A DNA stretch of 64,000 nt from Novipirellula galeiformis (GCF_007860095.1 NZ_SJPT01000002.1:186001-250000); one strand, 5' to 3'. Shown: positions 17,336 through 26,163, numbered from the stretch's first letter. The notes: generated by a model from the sequence alone, not told the origin. Made by a program: numbers and translations.

Positions 17336-18817
17336 ATGAATTTGTCTCTCCGTATTGCCACATTGCTTTTAGCCGCATTTGCCGGAGCCGGGTTACAGGC
17401 CGAGGAAGCGGCGCCGCAGGGCGCACAAACCGCCAATGGCTACAAAGGCATCTGGTTTACGCTGGGGCAATTTTATGGCAAAGGCGAGGGGGATAATGTC
17501 TACGCAAAATCATCGCCCACGCCAACGTTCCCATACGGGGACAAGTACTCCGGCGGCTTGGGAACCTATACAGCCAAGCATACGCCGTTGGCCATCTACA
17601 GCAGCGAGGTCGACAAGACATTCTTTGTCTATGGCGGAACGACCGGCCCCCAAGAACGTCATCTGTTGTGCATGGTGTCGTACTACGATCACAAGACAAA
17701 TCAAGTCCCGCGGCCCGTCGTCGTGCACGACAAAAACGGCGTTGATGATCCACACGACAATCCGAGCCTTGCGCTCGACCAAAAGGGACACCTCTGGATT
17801 TTCATCAGTGGGCGCGGACAGAAACGACCAGGCTTCAAGTATCGTAGTGTGAAGCCCTACAGCATTGATGCCTTTGAGCAGGTCTCCGTCGAAGAGATGA
17901 CTTATCCGCAGCCGCATTACATGCACGAGTCGGCGGCGAACCAACGAGGGTTTCTGCATCTGTTCACCAAATACACCGGCGTTCGTGAGTTGTACTTTGA
18001 GCGTAGCGAGGATGGAGTGACTTGGACGGAGGACGCAAAGTTGGCGGGAGTTCGAGAAGCGGGACATTCACGAGGCGGTCACTACCAAACCAGCGCGAGT
18101 GTGGAAGGCAAAACAGGAACCTTTCTTAATCGCCACCCCAACGGGAACGTAGATCGACGGACGGATCTCTATTACGTCCAAACCAAAGACATGGGCCGAA
18201 CTTGGACGACCGTTGAGGGAACAAAGTTGGCGGTTCCGTTAGTCGATGTCGACAGCCCGGCGCGAGTGGTCGACTATGCCTCCCAAGGCTTGAACGTCTA
18301 CTTGAAAGACATGGGATTTGATGACCGGGGAAATCCCGTGCTGTTGTACGTCACCAGCCCGGGACACGAACCGGGGCCGCCAAACGATCCTCGTCATTTT
18401 CGGCTCACTCGCTGGGATGGAAATGCATGGAAAACGACGACGATTTGCACGACCGATCACAACTACGACATGGGAAGCCTCTATCTCGATAGGAACATTT
18501 GGACGGTGCGGATCCCCTCACAACCAGGCCCTCAGCCACATCATGGCGGTGGCGAAATGGTCGCGTGGACGAGCCGTGATCAGGGCGCCACGTGGTCGAT
18601 TGAGCAAACCATCACCCACGATAGCCCACGCAATCACAACTATGCCCGCCGTCCGCTTCACGCCAAAGATCCTTTCTACGTCTTCTGGGCGGATGGCGAT
18701 CCGACGAAGCTAAGCGAAAGCCATTTGTATTTCGCCAACGCCAAAGGCGACCAGGTTTGGCGTTTGCCCTACGAGATGAACGAGGCCCTAGCCACCCCCG
18801 AGCGCGTCGATCAGTGA
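17336..18817 (+). CDS. Exported BNR-repeat beta-propeller protein (possible polysaccharide-active enzyme)
   Basis: A 493-residue protein. The ATG at 17336 follows a GAGGT at suitable spacing and begins a Sec signal (MNLSLRIATLLLAAFAGA). The body looks like a BNR-4-type propeller: repeated Asp-box-like elements (SEDGVTWTEDA, TKDMGRTWTTVEG, SRDQGATWSIEQ) and conserved YKGIWFTLGQ, KYSGGLGTYTAKHTPLAIYS, HDNPSLALDQKGHLWIFISG, PHYMHESAANQRGFLHLF. BNR-4 proteins include several marine polysaccharide lyase-like and glycosidase-like proteins, so action on an algal polymer is possible but not shown. It has no operon partner, and a 410-bp gap follows. Confidence 0.8.
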   Translation: MNLSLRIATLLLAAFAGAGLQAEEAAPQGAQTANGYKGIWFTLGQFYGKGEGDNVYAKSSPTPTFPYGDKYSGGLGTYTAKHTPLAIYSSEVDKTFFVYGGTTGPQERHLLCMVSYYDHKTNQVPRPVVVHDKNGVDDPHDNPSLALDQKGHLWIFISGRGQKRPGFKYRSVKPYSIDAFEQVSVEEMTYPQPHYMHESAANQRGFLHLFTKYTGVRELYFERSEDGVTWTEDAKLAGVREAGHSRGGHYQTSASVEGKTGTFLNRHPNGNVDRRTDLYYVQTKDMGRTWTTVEGTKLAVPLVDVDSPARVVDYASQGLNVYLKDMGFDDRGNPVLLYVTSPGHEPGPPNDPRHFRLTRWDGNAWKTTTICTTDHNYDMGSLYLDRNIWTVRIPSQPGPQPHHGGGEMVAWTSRDQGATWSIEQTITHDSPRNHNYARRPLHAKDPFYVFWADGDPTKLSESHLYFANAKGDQVWRLPYEMNEALATPERVDQ

Positions 18818-19231
18818 ATTTTCCGTGAACTTCGCTTAAGAAATGGAGTGCGGCGGCCCCGAAAATCGCGTGTTTGACGTTCTCGCGAACCTTTGGGGAC
18901 CCAACATGCGTCTGACTGGGGACTTGCCTCATCGGGGGCGATCACGAATGATGGCGGTTGTTGCGTGAGGTTTTGAACACCTGTATAGGTGTAAACGCGG
19001 CAACTTTTCTTGAGTTCGGCGGGAATCCGCGGCAAATCTGGCCCAAATTTAGACTTTAATCATCCTCAATCGGGGGGCGATGGTGCCGGGAAACACGTGC
19101 TTTTTCACCTCAACCCGTTTCTAACCCAATGGGGAAAATGGCTCTTGTGGCATTTTTGCTTGCCTTAGGGTGGATTCAAGGCTAGAATCTCGGCAGCTAA
19201 CACGGATTGGACTGGTTCAAAGGATCTTATC
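18818..19231. other. Non-coding gap, about 410 bp
   Basis: No gene is supported and no clear hairpin is seen. The last 150 bp should carry the promoter of the zinc-ribbon gene; I cannot assign -35/-10 boxes with confidence. Confidence 0.4.
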
Positions 19232-19459
19232 ATGACCTCAAACAACAGCGTACGCTTTACGCAATCGTGCCCAAGATGCGGCAGACGCGTGGAAGTACGT
19301 GCTTCGCTGCTGGGTTGCACCGTTGCATGTCAACATTGCCATGCGGAGTTTGTTGCAAGCACAAATAGCGATGGCCCGCAACATATCGACCGCAGCATCG
19401 ATTTGCTTCAGCGAGTCGAAAGTGCCCTCCGGCGTGCGGACCAAGGAACCACCGTCTAG
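19232..19459 (+). CDS. Small zinc-ribbon protein
   Basis: A 75-residue protein starting at the ATG at 19232. It carries two CxxC knuckles (SCPRCGRRVEV at about residues 12-22 and VACQHCHAEFVA at about 31-42), a classic four-cysteine zinc ribbon, followed by a predicted helix (IDLLQRVESALRRA). There is no signal peptide, so it should be cytoplasmic. Comparable mini zinc ribbons are frequent in planctomycetes, sometimes as the N-terminal part of longer regulators. It may bind nucleic acid or protein; no function is assigned. Confidence 0.7.
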   Translation: MTSNNSVRFTQSCPRCGRRVEVRASLLGCTVACQHCHAEFVASTNSDGPQHIDRSIDLLQRVESALRRADQGTTV

Positions 19460-19609
19460 TTGCATCGTTGCTGCCCGAATGCATCTACAACGCACCAGCA
19501 AGGCCGCCACGATGGTTGGCTTGTCGGGCGATGCAATTTCCGTGCTTCCCCCAAACACGCGTCCCCGCACCCTCACACGCGTCCCCGCAAACTCACTCGG
19601 GCATTACGA

Positions 19610-20656
19610 TCACGCGGTGATCCATTGGTGCAAACGTTCGATCGGTGTGGGTTGAACGCTTGCGGTTACAGCCACCAAGGGTAACGTGACGGTGCCGTCG
19701 CCACGCACCACCACGGCGTCTCGATGGATACCAATCGTGGAGGCGGGCAAGAACACCTCCGCGAACGCTTTTCCCCGATCGATGCCGCCAATTTGCAGTC
19801 GCACCGGGCGAGCCCCGTCGGGCGGAGTGCCCAAACGAAGGTCGATTTTGCGAGTTTCGTTTCCTGCAATCGAAGAGATAACGGTGTTGGATTGCCACGC
19901 CGTCACGGATCGATTGGTGGCCGCGTCATCGAGTTGAAGCACCACGGCGCGACGTTTCTGATTCAGATGCCAAAGCAGTTTGCAGAGCATCTCTGCGGTC
20001 GCAGTCGCTTCGGAATCGACGAACGCATGTCGCCCCAGGATGATCGCGAGATAGGCCGACGCCCGAATCGCCTCGGTGACCGCAGTGCCGCTATCCTCGG
20101 GCACCGTCTCGGCGCGGATCGCAAACGCAATTTCAGCGAGGGATTCCGCATCGAGTGAACTCGATTGAACCCATCGTTTCTGATCGGCGTCGATGCGTTC
20201 TCGCAATCGGGGCGTTTCGGCGTCCACCTCTCCGATCGTCCAGAGCACGTCCGCATGGGTGCGAATATCCCCCAGCGTTGCGGCCAACGTTCCCTCGCGG
20301 CTGATCGCGGCACGCCACGCTTCGGCCGAAGCAGTCTCGTCAACGAGGACACGAATGCGTCCCGCCTCTTGAAGCTGATGCAATTGTTTCGCGGAGTCTA
20401 AGTCGGTCCCGGTGGTCACCAGAGAGTACGGGATTGAGCCGGAGAGCAGCGTTTGAGCGTGCTTGCTGGCCTCCATCGCCGTACAGCGATCGTCTCCGCA
20501 ACGCGCGTCCAGCGCGTCGCGAAATGCATGCTGGTAGCCCGCGGTGGCTCGGTCACAGGGAACGTTTGCGACCCAGCCGTGCTTCGCAACCTCATCAATG
20601 CGCACATCGTCGCAGTGGAGCGAACAGAATGGACAAATGTGCAGCGGTCGTGGCAT
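19610..20656 (-). CDS. fhcB: Formylmethanofuran dehydrogenase subunit B-like protein (FhcB)
   Basis: A 348-residue protein starting at the ATG at 20656. Its N-terminus, CPFCSLHCDDVRI, matches the cysteine-containing start of FwdB/FhcB proteins, and the rest resembles the molybdopterin-oxidoreductase-like fold of that subunit without an evident catalytic cysteine block, as in the bacterial FhcABCD formyltransferase/hydrolase complex. That complex releases formate from formyl-methanofuran in H4MPT-linked C1 metabolism, a pathway known in methylotrophs and planctomycetes. Its start overlaps the stop of the HemD-HemE gene as TAATG, so translation is probably coupled. No other fhc, mch or fae gene lies in the window. 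The family assignment is good; membership of an active complex is inferred. Confidence 0.75.
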   Translation of the reverse strand: MPRPLHICPFCSLHCDDVRIDEVAKHGWVANVPCDRATAGYQHAFRDALDARCGDDRCTAMEASKHAQTLLSGSIPYSLVTTGTDLDSAKQLHQLQEAGRIRVLVDETASAEAWRAAISREGTLAATLGDIRTHADVLWTIGEVDAETPRLRERIDADQKRWVQSSSLDAESLAEIAFAIRAETVPEDSGTAVTEAIRASAYLAIILGRHAFVDSEATATAEMLCKLLWHLNQKRRAVVLQLDDAATNRSVTAWQSNTVISSIAGNETRKIDLRLGTPPDGARPVRLQIGGIDRGKAFAEVFLPASTIGIHRDAVVVRGDGTVTLPLVAVTASVQPTPIERLHQWITA

Positions 20657-22590
20657 TAGCGTTGGCTCAATTCTTTGACCGATTCGACGAGCGCGATCAC
20701 GTTCTCGACCGGGGTCTCTTTCAAGACGCCATGGCCGAGATTGAAGATGTGGCCGGGACGTCCCTCGACCGATTGCAGCAATTGGTCGACCGTTTCCCGA
20801 ATCACATCAGGATCGGCTAACAACACCGATGGGTCCATATTGCCTTGGACCGCACAATCGTGGCCGATGCGTTGCCAGGCCTGATCAAGCGAAATACGCC
20901 AATCGACGCCCACCACGGTTCGGCGATCCCCGCGAAGCAGCGGCAGCAGCTCGGGGTTGCCGGTGGCAAAGTTGATCACGGGAACCGAAGGGTCGATCCC
21001 TGCAATGATCTGTTTCATCCAGGGGAGTACGAATTTGGTGTAGTCGGCTGGGGACAGGCAGCCGGCCCAACTATCGAACAATTGCACACATTGGGCACCG
21101 GCGGCGATTTGATGGTTCAAGTAAACGGTGATCGATTCGGACAACTTGTTCATCAAATCGGCCCAGGCACCGCCATCGCTGTGCATCAATTTCTTGGTGT
21201 GGGTGTATTGGCGACTGCCGCCACCTTCGATCGCATAGCTAGCCAGCGTAAACGGGGATCCGGCGAATCCGATCAAGGGGATTGATGCGGGTAAATCGGC
21301 GCGTGTTTGACGAACCGTTTCGTAGACGAAGTCGAGTGCCTCGGGGCGATCGAGCGGTCGGACGCGAGCCAAATCCTCACCGCTGCGGACCGGGTTGTGG
21401 ATGACCGGGCCATCGCCAGCAACAAACTCCAGATCAAAGCCCATCGGCACTAACAACGGCAGCAAGTCCGAGAAAATGATCGCGGCATCGACCCCGAGAC
21501 GATCCACGGCGGTGCACATCACCTCGCTACAAAGTTTCGGGTTGGCACACAGTTCGAGGAACGATTGCTTAGCCCGGACTTCGCGGTACTCGGCCATGTA
21601 ACGACCGGCTTGACGCATTAACCATACGGGAGTTCGCTCGGTCGCTTCACCGCGACACGCCTTCATGAACAAGCTGTCGTTGGACGGATGGAGGGGCATA
21701 TTTTCGCTCTGCGGCTTAGTTTCGTGAGACCATCGGATGGGTTTGACACGTCGTTTGGCTTGAACCAGTTCACTCGATTGACGTGCCGACTCGGTGACCA
21801 GATGGCCCATTTTGGGATGGGAAGGTTCAAAGTCAACGTGGAACTCGCATTCTTGTAGCATTTGGCTTGTCGTCGGGCCAATCGATGCGATCACGGTAGA
21901 ATGCAACCCGCGACGAAGATCGTCAACCAGCTCCATTTGCTCGGCCATGCGAAGCAGATTAACCACTTGGTGAGCACTGGTGACCAATAACAGATCACGC
22001 TGGCCGGCAGCCAGGGCACGCACGTTCTGCTGCAGCGGTTCGGTCGCTTCGGGAAACTCCCAACCGTACACACGGACGGGCTCGACCGTGGCGCCGCGGG
22101 CTTCCAAGCCAGCGACCAACGAAGTGTTGCTGACACCATACTCTTGTACCCCGACCACTTGGTTGGCGATCGACAGATTGGCGTCGATCGTTTGTAGCAA
22201 TTCACGCCACGTGTTGGGTTCGGGAACGCGGAACGTCGTCGTCACGCCGACCTCACGCATAGCCGCAGCCGGTTTGGGACCGCGACAAATGGTCGTGATA
22301 TCCGAGAGCGCGTCGAGGAACCGTTGTTGATCGAGATGCCGTTCGATCGCTTTTAGCAGATAACGGAATCCCACCCCGGTCATTACGATGACCACGTTAA
22401 CCTCGCCCGTCATGACGCGATAGGCAAAATCGATTGCCGCGCGATTCGGTTCGATCGGAACCTCTCGCATCGAGGGGCTGACATGGGCCACACCGTGATG
22501 GCGTGTGATCAGCCGTGTCATATCGTCGGCGCGACGACTTTCGAGCGCAGCGACATTCAATCCACCAAAATCGGCCGGTGCCTTTACCAT
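20656..22590 (-). CDS. hemE: HemD-HemE fusion: uroporphyrinogen-III synthase/decarboxylase
   Basis: A 644-residue protein joining two consecutive enzymes of tetrapyrrole synthesis. Residues 1 to about 285 resemble uroporphyrinogen-III synthase (HemD): GGLNVAALESRRADDM, VVIVMTGVGFRYLL, AALRGP-like TICRGPKPAAAMRE, and LLLVTSAHQVVNLLRM with VIASIGPTTSQML. After a short polar linker, residues 298-644 are a normal-length HemE: PVWLMRQAGRYMAEY (Arg326, Arg330), IIFSDLLPLL (Asp375) and FNLGHGVLKETP (His620), the known decarboxylase active-site residues. No stop or frame break separates the halves, but Met298 could serve as an internal start. The product would turn hydroxymethylbilane into coproporphyrinogen III. 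It is followed by fhcB with a 1-base TAATG overlap. Confidence 0.92.
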   Translation of the reverse strand: MVKAPADFGGLNVAALESRRADDMTRLITRHHGVAHVSPSMREVPIEPNRAAIDFAYRVMTGEVNVVIVMTGVGFRYLLKAIERHLDQQRFLDALSDITTICRGPKPAAAMREVGVTTTFRVPEPNTWRELLQTIDANLSIANQVVGVQEYGVSNTSLVAGLEARGATVEPVRVYGWEFPEATEPLQQNVRALAAGQRDLLLVTSAHQVVNLLRMAEQMELVDDLRRGLHSTVIASIGPTTSQMLQECEFHVDFEPSHPKMGHLVTESARQSSELVQAKRRVKPIRWSHETKPQSENMPLHPSNDSLFMKACRGEATERTPVWLMRQAGRYMAEYREVRAKQSFLELCANPKLCSEVMCTAVDRLGVDAAIIFSDLLPLLVPMGFDLEFVAGDGPVIHNPVRSGEDLARVRPLDRPEALDFVYETVRQTRADLPASIPLIGFAGSPFTLASYAIEGGGSRQYTHTKKLMHSDGGAWADLMNKLSESITVYLNHQIAAGAQCVQLFDSWAGCLSPADYTKFVLPWMKQIIAGIDPSVPVINFATGNPELLPLLRGDRRTVVGVDWRISLDQAWQRIGHDCAVQGNMDPSVLLADPDVIRETVDQLLQSVEGRPGHIFNLGHGVLKETPVENVIALVESVKELSQR

Positions 22591-22789
22591 GAAAATCTAT
22601 TCGTAGAGCGATGCGAGTGGGGGGGATGGGGACGCAGAATGCAAATGCCCCAAAACAATCGGTCATTGTAGAGATTTTGTGCTCGGTTACGATGTGAGGA
22701 CCGCAATTCAATCGTAGTTTCCTCAGCGGGGGCCCGTCTCGTCTCGAATCGGCGCCGCTGTAACCCTCCCTATAGTTGTAAGTTCGAAC

Positions 22790-23443
22790 GTGTCTCGAAG
22801 TCCCATTCGCCGTCCCCCAGCCAGTCTTGACCTCAGTAAAGTCTTTCGAGTGGTCGATCAGCTGCCCGAGCTGCTCACCAGCGAATCGATGTTTGACAAC
22901 ACCAAGCCGCTTGAAATGGAGGTCGGCTCGGGCAAAGGCTTGTTCATGGCGACCGCGTCGGTCGAAAACCCCAGGCATAATTTTGTCGGCATTGAGATTA
23001 ACAACAAGTGCGCCGAACACGCCGCCGGACGGCTTGCGAGAACGGAGGCCTGTAACGCCATCATGATTAGTGGCGACGCCGAACCGCTGTTCAACGAGCG
23101 AGTTCCGGCGGGAAGCCTCGAGGCGGTCCATGTTTATTTCCCCGACCCTTGGTGGAAAAAGAAACAACGCAAACGCCGGGTGCTGAACGAGCGAAGCATT
23201 TTGAACTTTTCCAAGGCGCTTCGCCCGGGAGGCCGGCTGCACGTTTGGACTGATGTGCTTGACTATTTTGAAGAAACCGTGGAAATCATCGCCGAAATCG
23301 CGCCGGAATTAGGCGTGCCGATTCCCGAAGAAGAGATCGAGGCCCAACACGATCTCGATTACCGCACCCACTTCGAGCGACGAAGTCGACGGTACCGCAT
23401 CCCCGTTTATCGCGTCCGCTATGAAAAACGGAGTAATGCTTGA
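22790..23443 (+). CDS. trmB: tRNA (guanine-N7-)-methyltransferase
   Basis: A 217-residue protein starting at a GTG (22790). It is a Rossmann-fold SAM methyltransferase of the TrmB family, which makes m7G46 in tRNA variable loops. The SAM-binding motif is LEMEVGSGKGLFM, followed by NFVGIEINNKCAEHA. The TrmB signature AVHVYFPDPWWKKKQRKRR, with its PDPWWKK core, is intact, and the C-terminal ...DYRTHFERRSRRYRIPVY is also family-like. It is divergent from hemE with 199 bp between; a hairpin that terminates the opposite gene lies after it. Confidence 0.95.
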   Translation: MSRSPIRRPPASLDLSKVFRVVDQLPELLTSESMFDNTKPLEMEVGSGKGLFMATASVENPRHNFVGIEINNKCAEHAAGRLARTEACNAIMISGDAEPLFNERVPAGSLEAVHVYFPDPWWKKKQRKRRVLNERSILNFSKALRPGGRLHVWTDVLDYFEETVEIIAEIAPELGVPIPEEEIEAQHDLDYRTHFERRSRRYRIPVYRVRYEKRSNA

Positions 23444-23483
23444 TCGGATCGGTATCGACTGAGACGTGAGGGGGATTGGAACA

Positions 23484-23523
23484 GATTAAAATAAGCCAGC
23501 CGCCTCGGGATGAAGCGACTGGC
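23484..23523 (-). terminator. Rho-independent terminator for the cysteine-rich gene
   Basis: Read on the minus strand, GCCAGTCGCTTC and GAGGCGGCTGGC (23523-23495) form a stem with G-U pairs, followed by TTATTTTAATC. It lies about 80 bp beyond the stop of the cysteine-rich gene and may also stop trmB transcription from the other side. Confidence 0.65.
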
Positions 23524-23601
23524 CGGTTTCTCATCGGATCAATGAGCGAGGTTGGGATGAACCCGTTACGTTGGTTTACTCAACCCATTGCGCTGGTTCA
23601 C

Positions 23602-24021
23602 TCAAACAGTGCAGCCGCACGGAGCTCCCACGCATCCACAATCGTCGGTGCATTCACAAACGTCGGTGCATTCACAAACGCAGTGGCACTCGCAAGGGTT
23701 ACCCTCGGCGATTGTGGCGTCCGAACCCTCGGCGGTAGTGGTGGCGCCCGAGTCGCCCCCAGCACATGATTCGCCCGTCGCACAACAGGCATTCACCTCG
23801 GCTCCGGCCGTAGTATCGCATCCACACGCGTCACAAACGCAGTCAGAGCAAACGCATTCGCTCCCGGCGCAGCAATCGCACCCTGGCTCACACGCTCCGC
23901 ACGGACACGCTGCGTCCATCTTGGCGTTCCCCGACACTCTCACGGGGCTGAAAGCCGACGCGACCGCAACGGTCATCATCGTTGCGACAACCAAGAGCCC
24001 AAACAATCGAAACATCTTCAT
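23602..24021 (-). CDS. Secreted cysteine-rich (metallothionein-like) protein
   Basis: A 139-residue protein. I chose the ATG at 24021, 7 nt after a GGAG; in-frame ATGs at 24039, 24027 and 24015 are alternatives. A Sec signal (MKMFRLFGLLVVATMMTVAVASA) precedes a mature part with 26 cysteines, in two dense blocks: CPCGACEPGCDCC...CVCSDCVCDACGCD, and, after a Thr/Ala/Gly spacer, CECHCVCECTDVCECTDDCG...CGC. The CxC and CC spacing resembles metallothioneins, but an exported position is unusual. Direct 18-bp duplications at 23644-23679 encode part of the second block. Metal binding in the periplasm or at the cell surface is inferred; a disulfide-rich structural protein is the alternative. It is co-directional with another Cys-rich gene 60 bp upstream. 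Confidence 0.75.
   Translation of the reverse strand: MKMFRLFGLLVVATMMTVAVASAFSPVRVSGNAKMDAACPCGACEPGCDCCAGSECVCSDCVCDACGCDTTAGAEVNACCATGESCAGGDSGATTTAEGSDATIAEGNPCECHCVCECTDVCECTDDCGCVGAPCGCTV
23644..23679. repeat. In-frame 18-bp duplication in the Cys-rich gene
   Basis: GTCGGTGCATTCACAAAC occurs twice in tandem (23644-23661, 23662-23679), followed by a partial third copy. On the coding strand it encodes a repeating C-E-C-T-D unit, so it expands the cysteine array six residues at a time. Confidence 0.85.
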
Positions 24022-24081
24022 CTTCATTCTCCAAAACATCGAATCTATCGTTCAATCACAAAGCGGACCTTCTTGCGAAGT

Positions 24082-24522
24082 CTATTTCCGCCAACGACAA
24101 AGACGGGCGCACTGTGCTTGCGCCGGGAGAAAAAGGGTCGGGGCGACAACGCGAGTTGAAAACGTTGTGCCCGACCAAGGATCATTCAATGAGGGTTCGG
24201 CCGCGTCCACCGCGAGCGAAATCGGATTGCCCGAGGGGACCGGAACGGGATGATGAGATTCGATTGGTCCCCAACAAGTCTCGCAGGGACATCGGTCTAT
24301 CAGTCCATCGGTTGTTGCGATGCAGTGGACATGATCCATTTGCCCCGCAACGTCGGTCGCACAACACGATTGAACATCGGATGTGCCCCCCTGGGACGCC
24401 CCGCACGCCTCGCACGCCCGGCAACTCGCACTTGCGACCGTGGGCGCAACCACCATCGTCCCCAAGGCGAGCAGAGCTAGCCAAGCGGTAACGATTTGCG
24501 GGAGGTGACGTTGGTTTTGCAT
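24082..24522 (-). CDS. Secreted protein with cysteine/histidine metal-site-like motifs
   Basis: A 146-residue protein from the ATG at 24522, chosen because it begins a Sec signal (MQNQRHLPQIVTAWLALLAL, cleavage near ASASC); the frame is open a further 106 codons upstream without family-like sequence. The mature N-terminus has CRACEAC, then CC, then DHVHC and CPCETC followed by HH, giving about 11 cysteines with histidines interspersed. This pattern suggests a periplasmic metal-binding protein. The C-terminal third is not cysteine-rich. I do not recognise a family. With the metallothionein-like gene 60 bp downstream it forms a probable two-gene unit. Confidence 0.6.
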   Translation of the reverse strand: MQNQRHLPQIVTAWLALLALGTMVVAPTVASASCRACEACGASQGGTSDVQSCCATDVAGQMDHVHCIATTDGLIDRCPCETCWGPIESHHPVPVPSGNPISLAVDAAEPSLNDPWSGTTFSTRVVAPTLFLPAQAQCARLCRWRK

Positions 24523-24885
24523 CAGTTTGCGGAGGCGAACAGGAAGTGATTTGGGAAGACACAGGAAGAGCGAAATCGGAACCGCCGTGGGCGCACCGTA
24601 ATCGGTGATTGCGTCCACTGCGTCTGGGAATGCTCTTATTTTAAGCAGGTTTGTCGAAAGCGTCTCGTTCAGAAAATGCACGACGCGTGGCTTCGTCCGC
24701 CAAGCATCCGGCAAAGTAAAAGTATCTGCCAAATCCCATTCACGCGACGACCGGCTACAGGGGACGGTTCCCCCCGAGAACCGCAAGCTTGTCGATGCTA
24801 GGAACTCGCTATGGTTTCGAACTTCCTTGCGATTCACCATACTTGCGTCGGTAGGTCACGAACGTCCCCCGCGAAGAAGAATGCA

Positions 24886-26163
24886 ATGAAACAACACTGG
24901 TCTGAATTTGGCGAACAGCTTTGTAGCGGCAGCGGTATCAGCGAGTTGATGGAGGATCTTGGACATGCGATCGCTAAGGGCGGCGATCAGATCTGCATGC
25001 TCGGCGGTGGACAACCTGCACACATTCCCGAGATGGACGCGTTGTGGCGAGAACGTATCACCGCGCTCGCAGCGGAGCCTGGGAAATTAGAGCATGCCTT
25101 GGGCAATTATGAACCGCCGTCGGGGAATCCCGGTTTTCGCTCGGCGTTGGCGGATTTATTCAAGCGACAATTCGGCTGGGACGTGGGGTCCGAGAACATC
25201 GGGGTGACCGCAGGCGGCCAATCCGCGTTCTTCATGCTCTTCAATGCATTGGCCGGCAAGTTCCGCGATGGTAGTCGCAAGAAAGTGTTGCTCCCGTTGG
25301 TGCCTGAGTATATCGGCTACGCAAACCAATCCGTCGATGGTGAGATGTTTCGTGCGGTCAAGCCGCGAATCGAAATTACCGGCGACCATGAGTTTAAATA
25401 TCGCGTTGATTTTGATGCGTTGGAAGTCACGGACGATATCGCGGCAATTTGTGTGTCGCGTCCGACCAATCCGACCGGCAACGTTTTGACCGATGCGGAA
25501 ATTCAACGTTTGACGGAAATCGCCGCCGCGCACCACATTCCGCTGATCATCGACAACGCTTATGGCGCTCCATTCCCGAACGCGATTTTCACCGCCTCGA
25601 CTCCGGTTTGGAACGAGCACATCATCCTGACACTCAGTCTGTCGAAGATTGGTTTACCAGGAACTCGGACCGGAATCGTCGTCGCCAATCCCGAGCTGAT
25701 TCGGTCGCTCTCTTCGATGATGTCCATCATCGGCCTCGCCAACACCAATATCGGGCAAGCGATTACAACTCCACTGATCCAAAGCGGCGAAATCTTGCGT
25801 TTAAGCAACGAGATTGTCCAACCGTTTTATCGCCAAAAGTCCGAACAAGCCCAAGGCTTCGTGCGAGAATTTTTTGATCCCCGATTGCCTTATCGAATTC
25901 ATCGCAGCGAAGGAGCGTTTTTCTTGTGGATGTGGTTCGAGGGGCTCCCCATCACGTCACGTGAATTGTACGAGCGGTTAAAATCGCGAGACGTGCTCGT
26001 CGTTCCTGGCAATTACTTCTTCTTCGGGCTCGAGGACGACCAATGGCGCCATCGCGACGAATGCATTCGAGTGACATTTACGATGCCCGAACATGCCGTC
26101 CGAAACGGATTTCGCATCATCGCCGAGGAAGTCGCCAAGGCTTATGCCTCGTCCGCGGTGTAG
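24886..26163 (+). CDS. avtA: Valine-pyruvate aminotransferase (AvtA type)
   Basis: A 425-residue PLP enzyme of aminotransferase fold type I. The ATG at 24886 begins the conserved N-terminus (MKQHWSEFGEQLCSGSGI); the longer open frame from 24811 is not conserved in character. Diagnostic elements are CMLGGGQPAHIPEM, LGNYEPPSGNPGFR, ITAGGQSAFF-like GVTAGGQSAFFMLFNAL, the PLP-phenol region SRPTNPTGNVLTD, DNAYGAPFPN, the Schiff-base lysine in LTLSLSKIGLPGTRTGI, and the C-terminal arginine in ECIRVTFTM. It transfers amino groups between valine or alanine and their keto acids. A two-codon reading frame (ATGCAATGA) overlaps the start and could tune translation. It is monocistronic. Confidence 0.92.
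   Translation: MKQHWSEFGEQLCSGSGISELMEDLGHAIAKGGDQICMLGGGQPAHIPEMDALWRERITALAAEPGKLEHALGNYEPPSGNPGFRSALADLFKRQFGWDVGSENIGVTAGGQSAFFMLFNALAGKFRDGSRKKVLLPLVPEYIGYANQSVDGEMFRAVKPRIEITGDHEFKYRVDFDALEVTDDIAAICVSRPTNPTGNVLTDAEIQRLTEIAAAHHIPLIIDNAYGAPFPNAIFTASTPVWNEHIILTLSLSKIGLPGTRTGIVVANPELIRSLSSMMSIIGLANTNIGQAITTPLIQSGEILRLSNEIVQPFYRQKSEQAQGFVREFFDPRLPYRIHRSEGAFFLWMWFEGLPITSRELYERLKSRDVLVVPGNYFFFGLEDDQWRHRDECIRVTFTMPEHAVRNGFRIIAEEVAKAYASSAV

Noticed and set aside
22740-22800. A GTTCGAAC motif that resembles a tRNA T-loop
   Set aside because: No acceptor stem, D-arm or anticodon arm can be folded around it. No other tRNA was found.
23588-24253. A 221-residue plus-strand frame over the cysteine-rich gene
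   Set aside because: It is the antisense shadow of the cysteine-rich repeats: His/Ser/Gln-rich because cysteine codons read in reverse.
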